64,000 nt of DNA, from positions 1 through 64,000 of the forward strand of contig NGUZ01000007.1 in NCBI GenBank assembly GCA_002154655.1, read 5' to 3'. The notes beneath the pieces were generated by a model. That model was not told the DNA's origin. It saw nothing but the letters and a program-made list of their open reading frames with translations, and did no database searches. This DNA comes from Corynebacterium kefirresidentii. Its GTDB lineage: Bacteria; Actinomycetota; Actinomycetes; Mycobacteriales; Mycobacteriaceae. A program made the translations under genes and the position numbers. Each line of letters begins with the position of its first letter. The first letter of the stretch is position 1. Positions 55,951 through 64,000 of this stretch are shown piece after piece.

Positions 55951-56702
55951 AACTGACTATTTCCGGGCTGAGTGCGGCCTATGGCAAACACCGCGTGCTG
56001 GAGTCCGTGGATGTGGAAAAACTCCACGGCGGGCAGCTGGTGGGATTGTTGGGGCCGAATGCCTCCGGCAAGACCACGCTCATTAAGTCCCTGGCCGGCG
56101 TGCACCGCGGCTGCGACGGCGAGGTGGATTTCCGCGTCGATGGCACGGCGCCGCGCGGCAAGCGACGCCGCCAGCTTATCGGCTACGTGCCACAGGACCT
56201 TACGAGCACGGCCGCGCTGCGGGCCTTTGAAGCCGTGCTGATTTCCGCGCGCCGGGAGGCCTGCGAAGACCCGATTACACGCACGGGTGAGGTGCTGCAC
56301 TCCTTGGGGCTGGACGCGATTGCTTCGCGCTACCTCAATGAGCTCTCTGGTGGCCAGCGTCAGCTTGTGGCGGTGGCACAGATGCTGGTGGGCAATCCAG
56401 GCCTCATGCTTCTCGACGAACCCACGTCCGCCCTCGACCTCCATCACCAGATCTTTGTCTTGGATGAGGTCCGTGCCAAAGCACAGCGCGATGGCAGCCT
56501 AGGCCTTGTGGCCATCCATGACATCAACTTGGCCGCGCGCATGTGTGACCAGCTGGTGGTGCTTAAAAAGGGTCATATTCGTGCTCAAGGTAGGCCTGCG
56601 GACGTTCTCACGGGGGAGCTCGTGGAGGGCGTGTATGGGGTAGAGGCGGACGTCGTCCAGCATGGCGGCGCTCCACTCATTGCCCCGTTGCGGGTGAGAT
56701 AG
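55941..56702 (+). CDS. Iron-siderophore ABC transporter ATP-binding protein (FecE type)
   Basis: The 253-residue ATPase has a Walker A GPNASGKTT (38-46), a Q-loop in IGYVPQDL, a signature LSGGQRQ, a Walker B LMLLDEPTSALDL and the H-loop in AIHDINLAA. It powers the preceding permease. The start is GTG 55941. A strong terminator follows. Confidence 0.93.
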   Translation: MDVELTISGLSAAYGKHRVLESVDVEKLHGGQLVGLLGPNASGKTTLIKSLAGVHRGCDGEVDFRVDGTAPRGKRRRQLIGYVPQDLTSTAALRAFEAVLISARREACEDPITRTGEVLHSLGLDAIASRYLNELSGGQRQLVAVAQMLVGNPGLMLLDEPTSALDLHHQIFVLDEVRAKAQRDGSLGLVAIHDINLAARMCDQLVVLKKGHIRAQGRPADVLTGELVEGVYGVEADVVQHGGAPLIAPLRVR

Positions 56703-56704
56703 CA

Positions 56705-56734
56705 CAGGGCCGGGTAATCACCCGGCCCTGTTTT
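56705..56734 (+). terminator. Rho-independent terminator of the siderophore operon
   Basis: A perfect 11-bp stem (CAGGGCCGGGT with ACCCGGCCCTG), loop AATC, is followed by TTTT. Confidence 0.92.
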
Positions 56735-56819
56735 AGTGGTGAGCCATCAGGCGTCTGGTTTCCTGGCGCCGTGAGCACATAAGTCATGTGCAGCGCGGTG
56801 ACAGGGACTGGCTCGTAAA

Positions 56820-56865
56820 AAGAAAAATCTCGAGGTATCGTTCTAAGAACAACGCCTCGAGATTT
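56820..56865 (-). terminator. Terminator of tRNA-Lys (minus strand)
   Basis: An 11-bp inverted repeat (AAATCTCGAGG with CCTCGAGATTT) encloses a small inner TTCTAAGAA repeat. On the minus strand it is followed by a T-rich run (ATTTTTCT). No gene is visible in the flanking gap 56735-56820. Confidence 0.75.
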
Positions 56866-56871
56866 ATATTG

Positions 56872-56944
<73 letters not shown>

Positions 56945-57156
56945 ATTGTTGACTTCCTGCCGTGTGGCTCTCTGTGCAACGAGTAGATACTCTAGCAGCC
57001 ATTCTTTAAAAGTGTAAAATCGCCTGGTCAAAGCGGTTTTTGAAGGGTGTATAACAAATTGGTTAATGCCTGAAGTGGCTTCTGGTAATTGGCGGAGGGA
57101 GACGCTAATCTATGTTGGTCTTTGAAAGCAGCAATTACGTGTCTAAGGGCAACTCA

Positions 57157-58386
57157 GTGAAAAATTCCCTCCCTATCGCGCGCCGTCTCGTAGCGGCCGC
57201 AGGCGTTGCGTGCATTTCCCTAGCCGCCGCCTCCTGCTCCTCTGATTCCTCAGCCGAGAATCAGGCTGCCGACCAAGAATCCACCGCCGCCGCACATGCG
57301 GATGGAGACAAGGACGGCGGCAAAGAGTCCGAGAAAAAGAAAGGCGGCCTTGTAGCCTCCGTAAAGGACGGGGCGACGGATGTAGATCCGTCCAAGCCAG
57401 TCACCGTGGAGACCACGGGCAAGCTCAAGAGCGTCACCATGACCAATGAAATGGGCGTCGAAGTTAAAGAAAAGCTCTCCAAGGACGCCAAGACGTGGTC
57501 TACTGCGGAGGACTTGGGCTATAACCACACTTATTCCATCGTGGCCTCCGATGTAGATGGCAACAAGAAGAACCTCAGTTTTTCCACCCCGCAAGCAGCG
57601 GGCGTTGCTGAGGTATCGCTTACCCCTATCCCGGATTCTGAGGTTGGCGTAGGACAGGTCATCGGTGTGAACTTCGGTGTGCCAATTACGGACCGGAAGG
57701 CGGCTGAAAAGACTATTACTGTGATCACTAACCCCAAGGTGGAAGGTGCTTTCCACTGGGTCAATAACCAGGAGGTGCGCTGGCGTCCGAAGGATTACTG
57801 GGAGCCGGGCACTAAGGTTGAAGTAAAAGTGGACCAGTATGGCAAGGACCTAGGTGGGGGAATCTATGGCGGTGAAAACGCCAAGACGAATTTCACCATC
57901 GGTGACCGCACGGTGGCCATTATTGATAACGCCACCAAGACGATGAAGGTCTTTAAGAATAAGAAGTTCTTGCGTGCCATCCCGGTCTCGCTTGGCCGCG
58001 ATTATCAGTACGATACGCCAAATGGCCGTTACATTATCGGCGATGAGCACCCACAGCTAGTCATGGACTCGGAGACCTTTGGCCTAGCCCATGACGCTGG
58101 CGGCTACCGCACGACCGTGGACTGGGCTACCCAAATGTCTTATTCCGGCATCTATGTTCACTCCGCTCCGTGGTCCGTGTGGGCGCAGGGCAATACCAAT
58201 ACGTCTCATGGTTGCGTCAATGTGACGCCGGAGGCTGCGCAGTGGTTCCAGGAGACGATGAAGCGTGGCGACGTGGTGCGGGTATTCAACTCCTACGGCG
58301 AGACGCTTAATGCGTTGGACGGTCTCGGTGACTGGAATATGTCCTGGGATGAGTGGTCGAAAGGTAACGCGGACGCTAATCAGTAG
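57157..58386 (+). CDS. L,D-transpeptidase lipoprotein (YkuD domain)
   Basis: The 409-residue protein crosslinks peptidoglycan stem peptides (3-3 bonds) outside the membrane. It has a lipoprotein signal with lipobox AAASC (about Cys27), a charged linker, two Ig-like domains (about 60-250) and a YkuD domain (about 255-390). The domain carries [22 protein letters not shown] and the catalytic SHGCVNV (Cys353). The GTG at 57157 is preferred because it gives a normal signal peptide; an ATG at 57112 also has a plausible ribosome site. A TATAAC element lies at about 57050-57056. Confidence 0.92.
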   Translation: MKNSLPIARRLVAAAGVACISLAAASCSSDSSAENQAADQESTAAAHADGDKDGGKESEKKKGGLVASVKDGATDVDPSKPVTVETTGKLKSVTMTNEMGVEVKEKLSKDAKTWSTAEDLGYNHTYSIVASDVDGNKKNLSFSTPQAAGVAEVSLTPIPDSEVGVGQVIGVNFGVPITDRKAAEKTITVITNPKVEGAFHWVNNQEVRWRPKDYWEPGTKVEVKVDQYGKDLGGGIYGGENAKTNFTIGDRTVAIIDNATKTMKVFKNKKFLRAIPVSLGRDYQYDTPNGRYIIGDEHPQLVMDSETFGLAHDAGGYRTTVDWATQMSYSGIYVHSAPWSVWAQGNTNTSHGCVNVTPEAAQWFQETMKRGDVVRVFNSYGETLNALDGLGDWNMSWDEWSKGNADANQ

Positions 58387-58433
58387 CGCCTAACGGCCGC
58401 ACAAGGCACAAGCGCATGGCTACAGTGGTGGCC

Positions 58434-59372
58434 ATGCGCTTTTCTGTTTTGGACCGCGGGGCAGCCGGCCCACTGGATCAGGTGGCCGAGCACGCCCGGC
58501 ACGTAGAGAAGTTGGGTTTTCAGCGTTTTCTGGTGGCCGAGCATCACGGTGTGCCGGGAATTCCAGCGGGTCAGCCGGGGATACTCGCGGCGCACGTTGC
58601 GGCCCAGACGCAGCGCATTCGGGTGGGGACGGCCGGCATTATGTTGCTCAATCACCCGCCGTTTCTGGTGGCCGAGCAGATTAATCTCCTCGAGGCGCTG
58701 TATCCCGGGCGCATTGATATAGGGATTGGCTCCTCCGTCGGGTTTACCGCGCCGGTGCGAAAGGCGCTGCGCCAGGGGGAGCCGGCCGAGGTGAAGCAGC
58801 GCTTCGAGGCGGAGCTAGCCACGCTCTTGCGCTACCTGCGCGGCGAAGAGGCGGTGACGGTCCGGCCTGAGTATAGGGGCACCCCGCTCTATGTTTTGGC
58901 GGGCTTTCGCTCGGCAATGGTGGCGGCAAAGTTGGGGCTTGGTGTCATTCTGGGCGGTCCTGTAGCCACGCAGGAGGCCGCTGCGCGCGTGTACCGGGAA
59001 CATGCGCTTGCCGACGCCCCGCCTATTATCTCTTCGCTCAATATCGCCGTTGCCGAGACGTCCGCGGCCGCCCGTGATCTCTTGTTGCCGGAAGCCTATG
59101 CGAAGGTGCGAGCGCAATCGACCGGCGAATTCGCGACCTTGCGGCCAGCGGGCGAGCTGGACATGGATGCTCTCACGGGGCAGCAGCGCCGGCGCATAGA
59201 GGAGGCGTTGGCCCATGACGTATGGGGAACGGTGGAGGAAGTGAGGGAGGAACTAAGGGGCGTCGGCAAGCGGCTAGGCGTTAGTGAGTTTGTGGTCACC
59301 GGAGATATGCCGGATATTGCCGGCCGGGCTCGTTCGGAGGAGCTGCTGGCGAGCATGCAGGTAGAAAACTGA
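58434..59372 (+). CDS. LLM-class flavin-dependent oxidoreductase
   Basis: The 312-residue TIM-barrel flavoprotein of the luciferase-like group has FLVAEHHGVPGIPAGQPGILAAHVAAQT and VGTAGIMLLNHPPFLVAEQINLLEALYPGRIDIGIG (typical MsnO8-like pattern). A TACAGT hexamer ends 8 bp before the ATG at 58434, consistent with a leaderless mRNA; ATG 58416 is an alternative. The substrate is unknown; an FMN-dependent oxidation of a small molecule is likely. Confidence 0.85.
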   Translation: MRFSVLDRGAAGPLDQVAEHARHVEKLGFQRFLVAEHHGVPGIPAGQPGILAAHVAAQTQRIRVGTAGIMLLNHPPFLVAEQINLLEALYPGRIDIGIGSSVGFTAPVRKALRQGEPAEVKQRFEAELATLLRYLRGEEAVTVRPEYRGTPLYVLAGFRSAMVAAKLGLGVILGGPVATQEAAARVYREHALADAPPIISSLNIAVAETSAAARDLLLPEAYAKVRAQSTGEFATLRPAGELDMDALTGQQRRRIEEALAHDVWGTVEEVREELRGVGKRLGVSEFVVTGDMPDIAGRARSEELLASMQVEN

Positions 59373-59397
59373 AAAAGCCCGAGCGCAAGGCTCGGGC
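59371..59397 (-). terminator. Terminator of tRNA-His (minus strand)
   Basis: An 8-bp stem GCCCGAGC/GCTCGGGC with a 5-base loop is followed on the minus strand by TTTTTC. Confidence 0.85.
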
Positions 59398-59400
59398 ACT

Positions 59401-59477
59401 TGGGGTGGCTGACGGGACTCGAACCCGCGACACCCAGGATCACAACCTGGTGCTCTACCAGCTGAACTACAGCCACC
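59401..59477 (-). tRNA. tRNA-His (GUG)
   Basis: The anticodon loop TTGTGAT (anticodon GTG) lies between CCAGG and CCTGG. The acceptor GTGGCTG/CAGCCAC carries an extra 5' G opposite discriminator C, the hallmark of tRNA-His. The CCA end is encoded. Confidence 0.96.
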
Positions 59478-59525
59478 ATCGCTGCGTGAAAGCAACGAGA
59501 TATAGGTTAACTCACGCCGCCTAAA

Positions 59526-60173
59526 TTACAAAAACGCCTGGTAATCTGCGGTAGTTTCGGCCTTAATCTGCTCCGCCTCGGGGGAGGTGGGGCCCTCGTC
59601 GGTGCGAAAGACGCTGCGGCGGTAGAAGTCCAACTCGCGGATGGATTCGATGATGTCCTGCAGTGCGCGGTGGGCCATGCCTTTATCGGGCTGGTTGAAA
59701 TAGGCGCGCGGGTGCCAGCGGCGGGCAAGCTCCTTGATGGTGGACACGTCGATCATGCGGTAGTGCAGGGCACTATCGAGCCGGGGCATATAGGTGCGGA
59801 TGAACGTGCGATCAGTGGCGATGGAATTGCCGGCCAGGGGAGCGGGGTGCTCCGGATCGCAGTATTCGTTGATGAGCGCAAGCACGGCATCTTCGGCCTC
59901 GCCGATGGAGGTGGTGGACTCGCGGATTTCTTTATCCAACCCGGAACTGGCATGCATCTCGGTGACGAAGGAATCCATCTGTGCCAGCTCCTCCTCGGTG
60001 GCGTGGACGACCAGATCGATGCCTTCTCCCAGGATGTTGAGATTGCCATCGGTGATGACGGCGGCGACCTCGACGATGACATGGCGCTCGGGGTCCAGGC
60101 CGGTCATTTCCAAATCGATCCAAACGAGGCGGTCGTGCTTTGCGGCAATGTCGGAATGTGGCATGCGGCCCAT
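59526..60173 (-). CDS. orn: Oligoribonuclease
   Basis: The 215-residue DEDDh 3'-5' exonuclease degrades very short RNAs, including pGpG. Exo I is [10 protein letters not shown], exo [17 protein letters not shown], and the exo III region [18 protein letters not shown] supplies the histidine and aspartate. The ATG at 60173 has GGGAG 4 bases upstream; ATG 60164 is a possible alternative. Confidence 0.95.
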   Translation of the reverse strand: MGRMPHSDIAAKHDRLVWIDLEMTGLDPERHVIVEVAAVITDGNLNILGEGIDLVVHATEEELAQMDSFVTEMHASSGLDKEIRESTTSIGEAEDAVLALINEYCDPEHPAPLAGNSIATDRTFIRTYMPRLDSALHYRMIDVSTIKELARRWHPRAYFNQPDKGMAHRALQDIIESIRELDFYRRSVFRTDEGPTSPEAEQIKAETTADYQAFL

Positions 60174-60315
60174 TCTACTCCCGCCCCCTTTTACCCCTAG
60201 ATGGGGTACGGGCGGGGTTGTTCTGGAGGGGTGATTGCCACTGCGCAGGGCGGCCTTCCCGCAAGTGTGTTTTCATTCTGCATAAAAATAATGGGTGATT
60301 TGCCTCATATTGTAG

Positions 60316-60331
60316 TGTGAGTTAGGGCATA
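60316..60331. promoter_or_regulatory. GlxR-like site upstream of the second alanine symporter
   Basis: TGTGAGTTAGGGCATA matches 10 of 12 fixed positions of the GlxR consensus. It lies 54-69 bp upstream of the ATG and close to a possible promoter (CATACT). Confidence 0.4.
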
Positions 60332-60384
60332 CTCTGGGTTATCGCTCTTCATTCGGGAGGTGCGACAGACTTAGGAGAGACCAG

Positions 60385-61926
60385 ATGGCAAACTTCCTCG
60401 ATGCCCTCAATACCGTAATTTGGTCCCCCGTCTTGGTGTTTTTATGCCTCGGCGCGGGTATTTATTTCACCGTGGTGACACGCGTTTTGCAGGTGCGCTG
60501 CATTCCGGACATGCTCAAGCAGATCGTCAACGGAGAAAAATCCGCAGACGGCGTTTCTTCCTTCCAGTCCTTGATGGTTTCGTTATCTGGCCGCGTGGGT
60601 GTGGGTAACATCGCCGGCGTGGCCACGGCCATTGCCTTCGGTGGACCTGGTGCCGTGTTCTGGATGTGGGCCGTAGCGCTACTCGGCTCGTCTACCTCGT
60701 TTATCGAATGTACGTTGGCCCAGATCTACAAGGAAAAGGACCAGGACACCGGTGAATACCGCGGAGGGCCTGCGTACTACATCGAGAAGGCCTACAAGCA
60801 CACTAAAGCTGCACCCTTCATGGTGGTCTACGGAATCGTCTTTGCCGTCGCCATGATCCTGGCAACCAGCTACTTCCTTCCCGCAATTCAGGCCAACGCG
60901 GTAGCTGCCGCGGCCGATACCGCGTGGGGCGTGAACTCTACCTGGGCGGCCGTTGTCCTGGCGGGCATTTTGGCCATCATCATTATCGGTGGCGTGAAGC
61001 GTATTGCGAACTTCGCCACCATCGTCGTGCCCTTTATGGCGGTTATCTACATTGTGATTTCTGTGGTGGTCATGTGCATGAACTTCACGCAGATTCCAGA
61101 GGTCTTCGGGCTTATCTTCAAATCTGCTTTCAATATGGAAGCCGGTTTCTCCGGCATGCTCGGCGCGGCCATCATGTGGGGTGTAAAGCGCGGAATTTAC
61201 TCCAATGAGGCTGGCCAGGGTACCGGCCCGCAGTCCGCTGCAGCCGCTGAGGTTTCCCACCCAGCTAAGCAAGGCTTCGTGCAGTCCTTTGCGGTCTACG
61301 TCGATACACTCTTTGTCTGCTCGGCTACCGCGTTCATGATCATTTCTACGGATATGTACACCGTCTTCCGCGGTAGCTCCGAGGAAGGTGAAGTGGTCTA
61401 CCACGGTTCGCTGCCAGAAGGCGTTGAGGTGGGGCCTGGCTACGTGCAGTCCGGTCTCGATAGCGTCTTTGCAGGATGGGGACCCACCTTCATCGCGGTC
61501 TCTATTGCCTTTTTCGCCTTTACGACGGTCCTAGCGTACTACTACATGTCCGAGGTTAACCTGACCTATTTCAACCGGTGGGTACGCTCCCGCGCTGTCC
61601 GCCGTGGCCTGATTTGGGTGCTGCGCGCGCTGATTATTATCTCCGTCATCGTCGGCGCTACCACCAGCCCGGGGGCGGCGTGGGCGCTCGGTGATATCGG
61701 CGTTGGCACGACGGCATGGCTAAATATCATTGCCATCCTCTTCCTCCAGGTTCCTGCCATCAAGGCACTCAAAGACTATGAGAAGCAGAAGAAGGCTGGC
61801 AAGGATCCGCAGTTCGACCCCGAGGCCTTGGGAATCAAGAATGCAGACTTCTGGGTAGAGCGCAAGCGAGCACGCGGCGAGGACAGCGTGCTCAAAAACA
61901 AGGATCTAGAAGACGCCGGGGCTTAG
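60385..61926 (+). CDS. Sodium:alanine/glycine symporter (AGCS family), copy 2
   Basis: The 513-residue polytopic protein has the AGCS signatures SLSGRVGVGNIAGVATAIAFGGPGA, GGPAYYIEKAYK and NEAGQGTGPQSAAAAEVSHP. It has an extra periplasmic loop (about residues 320-365) and a charged C-terminal tail. It is clearly distinct from the 473-residue copy at 8869-10290. AGGAG sits before the ATG. The 3' end overlaps the convergent SDR gene by 4 bp. Confidence 0.92.
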   Translation: MANFLDALNTVIWSPVLVFLCLGAGIYFTVVTRVLQVRCIPDMLKQIVNGEKSADGVSSFQSLMVSLSGRVGVGNIAGVATAIAFGGPGAVFWMWAVALLGSSTSFIECTLAQIYKEKDQDTGEYRGGPAYYIEKAYKHTKAAPFMVVYGIVFAVAMILATSYFLPAIQANAVAAAADTAWGVNSTWAAVVLAGILAIIIIGGVKRIANFATIVVPFMAVIYIVISVVVMCMNFTQIPEVFGLIFKSAFNMEAGFSGMLGAAIMWGVKRGIYSNEAGQGTGPQSAAAAEVSHPAKQGFVQSFAVYVDTLFVCSATAFMIISTDMYTVFRGSSEEGEVVYHGSLPEGVEVGPGYVQSGLDSVFAGWGPTFIAVSIAFFAFTTVLAYYYMSEVNLTYFNRWVRSRAVRRGLIWVLRALIIISVIVGATTSPGAAWALGDIGVGTTAWLNIIAILFLQVPAIKALKDYEKQKKAGKDPQFDPEALGIKNADFWVERKRARGEDSVLKNKDLEDAGA

Positions 61927-62723
61927 CCCATCTTGGCGTAGAAGCTGCCCACCAGCGGTGCAATTACCGGGGTGGGCAGCACTTGGCTGAGGGTATTCAT
62001 AGCCTTCGACAAGGGCCCTGGCACCACGCGGCGCTGGTTGCGGCGCATCGCTGCAATTGTTTCTTGGGAGCAAGACTCATAGGTGGTCCACAAGAAATCC
62101 GGAACTACCTTGTCCACGATTGATTGGTCTTCTTCGGCGATGGTGGCCTCGCGCACTGGGCCGGGGGCGAGCAGGGTGCAAGATACGCCGGAGCCCTTTA
62201 GCTCGTAGTGTAGGGCCTCCGTAAACGCATTAACGCCGGCCTTGGTGAAGACATAAGTGGCGTTATTGGGGATGGGGATATTGCCCGCGGCAGAGCCGAC
62301 ATTACAAATGGCGCCGCTGCGGCGCGGCAGCATGTGCTCCAAGGCGGCCCGCGTGAGGTGATGGACAGCAGTGCCATTGAGCTCAAACTGGGTCGTCTCG
62401 TAGGACCAGTCCTGGTCCATGAAGGGGCCGAAGCTGGCGATGCCGGCGGAATTGACCAAGATAGATACCTCGTGGGTGGCGATGGTGTCAGTCACGCGGG
62501 CGACGTCATCAGCCACGGCGAGATCCGCCGGTAGGGCGATGGCCTCGATATTGTGGCGCTGCTCGAGCTCCGCAGCAATGGACTCCAATAACTCGCGGCG
62601 ACGGGCCACGAGGATGACGTTATAACCCAGGGCGGCGAAATCCTGCGCCATGGCCTTGCCAATGCCTTGGCTGGCCCCCGTGACGAGGGCATAGGAGGTG
62701 CGGGAAGGGGCGGGAAGCGACAT
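61923..62723 (-). CDS. SDR-family oxidoreductase
   Basis: The 266-residue short-chain dehydrogenase has the cofactor loop TGASQGIG (15-22), NADP-favouring basic residues in VARRREL, the NSAGIASFG segment and the catalytic Tyr-x3-Lys in YVFTKAG. The C-terminal part, with RRVVPGPLSKAMN, resembles membrane-associated ketoreductase-type SDRs. Its substrate is unknown. Confidence 0.87.
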   Translation of the reverse strand: MSLPAPSRTSYALVTGASQGIGKAMAQDFAALGYNVILVARRRELLESIAAELEQRHNIEAIALPADLAVADDVARVTDTIATHEVSILVNSAGIASFGPFMDQDWSYETTQFELNGTAVHHLTRAALEHMLPRRSGAICNVGSAAGNIPIPNNATYVFTKAGVNAFTEALHYELKGSGVSCTLLAPGPVREATIAEEDQSIVDKVVPDFLWTTYESCSQETIAAMRRNQRRVVPGPLSKAMNTLSQVLPTPVIAPLVGSFYAKMG

Positions 62724-62766
62724 GGTTAATCCTTTCCGGGATGGGGCATGGTGAGACCTAGCGTAA

Positions 62767-62810
62767 ACAAAAAGCCTTGAAGCGGCGAGAAACTCGGCGC
62801 CTCAAGGCTT
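62767..62810 (-). terminator. Terminator of tRNA-Arg (minus strand)
   Basis: A 9-bp outer stem AAGCCTTGA/TCAAGGCTT surrounds a smaller inner stem. On the minus strand a T run (TTTTTGTT) follows. Confidence 0.8.
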
Positions 62811-62817
62811 CGCGCGG

Positions 62818-62891
62818 TGCCCCCAGCAGGATTCGAACCCGCGACACATGGGGTAGAAACCCACTGCTCTAATCCACTGAGCTATGGGGGC
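62818..62891 (-). tRNA. tRNA-Arg (UCU)
   Basis: The acceptor GCCCCCA/TGGGGGC, the anticodon loop TTTCTAC (anticodon TCT) between GTGGG and CCCAT, and the T-arm CGGGTTCGAATCC give a complete cloverleaf. A full CCA is not encoded. Confidence 0.94.
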
Positions 62892-62930
62892 TTATGACCC
62901 ACTCATAGTAGCCCACGACGGCGGGGAAAC

Positions 62931-63848
62931 CTAAGCCAGGGTGCGCTGCGGGGCGCGAAGGATGTCCACCAAGGCCTGGGCGGCAGTGGTTAGCTCGCGA
63001 TCCGTGCGGTAGGCCACGATGGCGTAGTAGTGCGGCAGCTCATCGGAAATTGGGCGGTTGATAATGCCCTGTGGCTGCACAGCGGGCGCGCAATTGGGCA
63101 CGATACTTACGCCCAGGCCGCTGGAGACCATGGGAATGGCGCCATTAAGGCTGGCTACCTCCTGGGTCCTGTCTGGTTTGAGGCTAGGGCGGCTATTCCA
63201 TAGGTCGCTATAGAACTCTGCTAGCTCAGGAAGCTCGCGGCTGCGCGGCGGAATGAGCCAGGTTTCGCCGCGCAGGTCCGCGAGCGAGACGGGAGACTCA
63301 AGCTCTGCAAGGCGGTGGGGTAGGGCGACAGAGTAATCAAACGTGGCCACTTGGTGGACGGTGAGCTCGTGGGCGTAGCGGCGGATGAAGGCCTTCGGGT
63401 CGGACGTCGGCAAAAGCGCTAGGTCCACCTGGCCGTCCAGCAGGCGTTTGATGGCGGTGGCTGGCGCGGCGTCGTCCAGCGAGATAGTGGCAGTGGGGTA
63501 AATCCGCTTCAGTTCGGCCAGGGCGGAAGGGGTAAATTCCCAGTTCAAAATGGGGGCGGAGGCGAGGGAAACGGTGCTGGCCTTGTCGCCGGTGATTTCG
63601 CTGATATGGCGCTGGGTTTCGCTCAGTAAAGCGTCAACCTTGACGGCCGTTTCATAGACATAATCGCCGGCCTCCGTGGTGGAGACGCCGGAGCGCCCGC
63701 GCGAAAGGAGCTGGGCATTAAGTTCCTTTTCTAGCTTTCGTATGGAAAGGCTCAGGGACGGCTGGGTCATGTCGAGGGACTCGGCAGCGTGCGTGAAGGA
63801 GCCATTGTCTACAACGGCGCGGAAATAAAGAAGTTGACGGGTGTCCAT
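62931..63848 (-). CDS. LysR-family transcriptional regulator
   Basis: The 305-residue protein has an N-terminal winged helix (about residues 1-60: MDTRQLLYFRAVVDNGSFTHAAESLDMTQPSLSLSIRKLEKEL) and a LysR substrate-binding domain (about 85-300). It is divergent from the gene starting at 63924 with 75 bp between them, so it probably regulates that gene. The ATG at 63848 is preferred because it gives the usual LysR start; an ATG at 63860 is possible. Confidence 0.9.
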   Translation of the reverse strand: MDTRQLLYFRAVVDNGSFTHAAESLDMTQPSLSLSIRKLEKELNAQLLSRGRSGVSTTEAGDYVYETAVKVDALLSETQRHISEITGDKASTVSLASAPILNWEFTPSALAELKRIYPTATISLDDAAPATAIKRLLDGQVDLALLPTSDPKAFIRRYAHELTVHQVATFDYSVALPHRLAELESPVSLADLRGETWLIPPRSRELPELAEFYSDLWNSRPSLKPDRTQEVASLNGAIPMVSSGLGVSIVPNCAPAVQPQGIINRPISDELPHYYAIVAYRTDRELTTAAQALVDILRAPQRTLA

Positions 63849-63910
63849 AAGCTCCATCATGACACATGTAAAGACAAAATGTGTGTTAGGTGGGGAACTA
63901 GGTTGCGCTA

Positions 63911-63916
63911 TACAAT
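63911..63916 (+). promoter_or_regulatory. -10 element of the divergent gene
   Basis: TACAAT ends 7 bp before the ATG at 63924, with no ribosome site between, consistent with a leaderless transcript. Confidence 0.4.
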
Positions 63917-63923
63917 GCGCACT

Positions 63924-64000
63924 ATGGCAAATGAGCAGGTTAACAGTGTAAATAAGGCGGGGAAGAAACCTCGTTCTTCCTGGGGAATTTATGTCGCGGC
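63924..64000 (+). CDS. Start of a gene cut by the window edge, divergent from LysR
   Basis: An open frame begins MANEQVNSVNKAGKKPRSS and runs off the window after 25 codons. The polar, basic start followed by WGIYVA suggests a membrane protein whose first helix is just beginning. The family cannot be named. Control by the adjacent LysR protein is likely from position. Confidence 0.55.
   Translation, partial: MANEQVNSVNKAGKKPRSSWGIYVA

Overview
The window is a chromosomal segment of a high-G+C actinobacterium, almost certainly a Corynebacterium. Three things support this. The genes and their order match what I know of Corynebacterium glutamicum: pgm, nadE, rpmJ, nrdHIE, a GntR regulator, nrdF, ctaD, serB, pncB, clpS, a rhomboid protease, murI, cpdA, rph and rdgB. 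An alanylated-lipid synthase sits next to its esterase partner, as described in C. glutamicum. Many starts are GTG, and several genes look leaderless. The species cannot be fixed from the sequence alone.

Layout. 1-1168: an HNH-endonuclease-family gene whose 5' end is missing or broken. 1.3-4.6 kb: an ABC ATPase and an FtsX-type permease. 4.6-8.1 kb (minus): an aminoacyl-lipid synthase and its esterase. 8.2-10.3 kb (minus): two CrcB fluoride channel subunits and a sodium:alanine/glycine symporter. 10.4-14.9 kb: phosphoglucomutase, a MauE/DsbA thiol-redox pair, tRNA-Ala, a thioredoxin-reductase-like flavoprotein and a DUF805 protein. 14.9-19.1 kb: a fructosamine-kinase-like protein, nadE, a sugar porter, rpmJ and a secreted lipase. 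19.3-24.2 kb: class Ib ribonucleotide reductase, nrdHIE behind two NrdR boxes, then a GntR regulator and nrdF. 24.3-31.6 kb: ctaD, serB, a Pth2-type protein, dinG and pncB. 31.7-37.1 kb: one long plus-strand cluster of clpS, DUF2017, a P1 peptidase, a rhomboid protease, murI, cpdA, rph and rdgB. 37.1-40.7 kb: two small membrane proteins, tRNA-Leu, a membrane-anchored protein and a purine-type permease fused to an OHCU-decarboxylase-like domain.

40.9-44.2 kb holds the most striking locus, a pyruvate formate-lyase in two pieces. The catalytic part (Cys-Cys pair) and the glycyl-radical part (RVSGYAV) are separate genes, followed directly by the radical-SAM activase. 44.2-46.9 kb: an S33 peptidase, an SPFH protein and a coding-like remnant. 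46.8-50.2 kb: a POT transporter divergent from bioA-bioD. 50.2-53.6 kb: a second HNH protein, a peroxiredoxin, a DUF3618 protein and glutaminase. 53.7-56.7 kb: an iron-siderophore-type ABC importer behind a DtxR-like box. 56.8-64 kb: tRNA-Lys, an L,D-transpeptidase lipoprotein, an LLM flavoprotein, tRNA-His, oligoribonuclease, a second sodium:alanine symporter, an SDR enzyme, tRNA-Arg, a LysR regulator and the first codons of a divergent gene.

Most of the window is conserved housekeeping sequence. The less ordinary parts are the split PFL operon, the permease/OHCU-like fusion with altered catalytic positions, the lipid alanylation pair, the MauE/DsbA pair, the POT-bioAD insert beside a gene remnant, and several predicted operators (NrdR, DtxR, GlxR-like, BioQ-like). 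I saw no rRNA, CRISPR array, prophage or insertion sequence.
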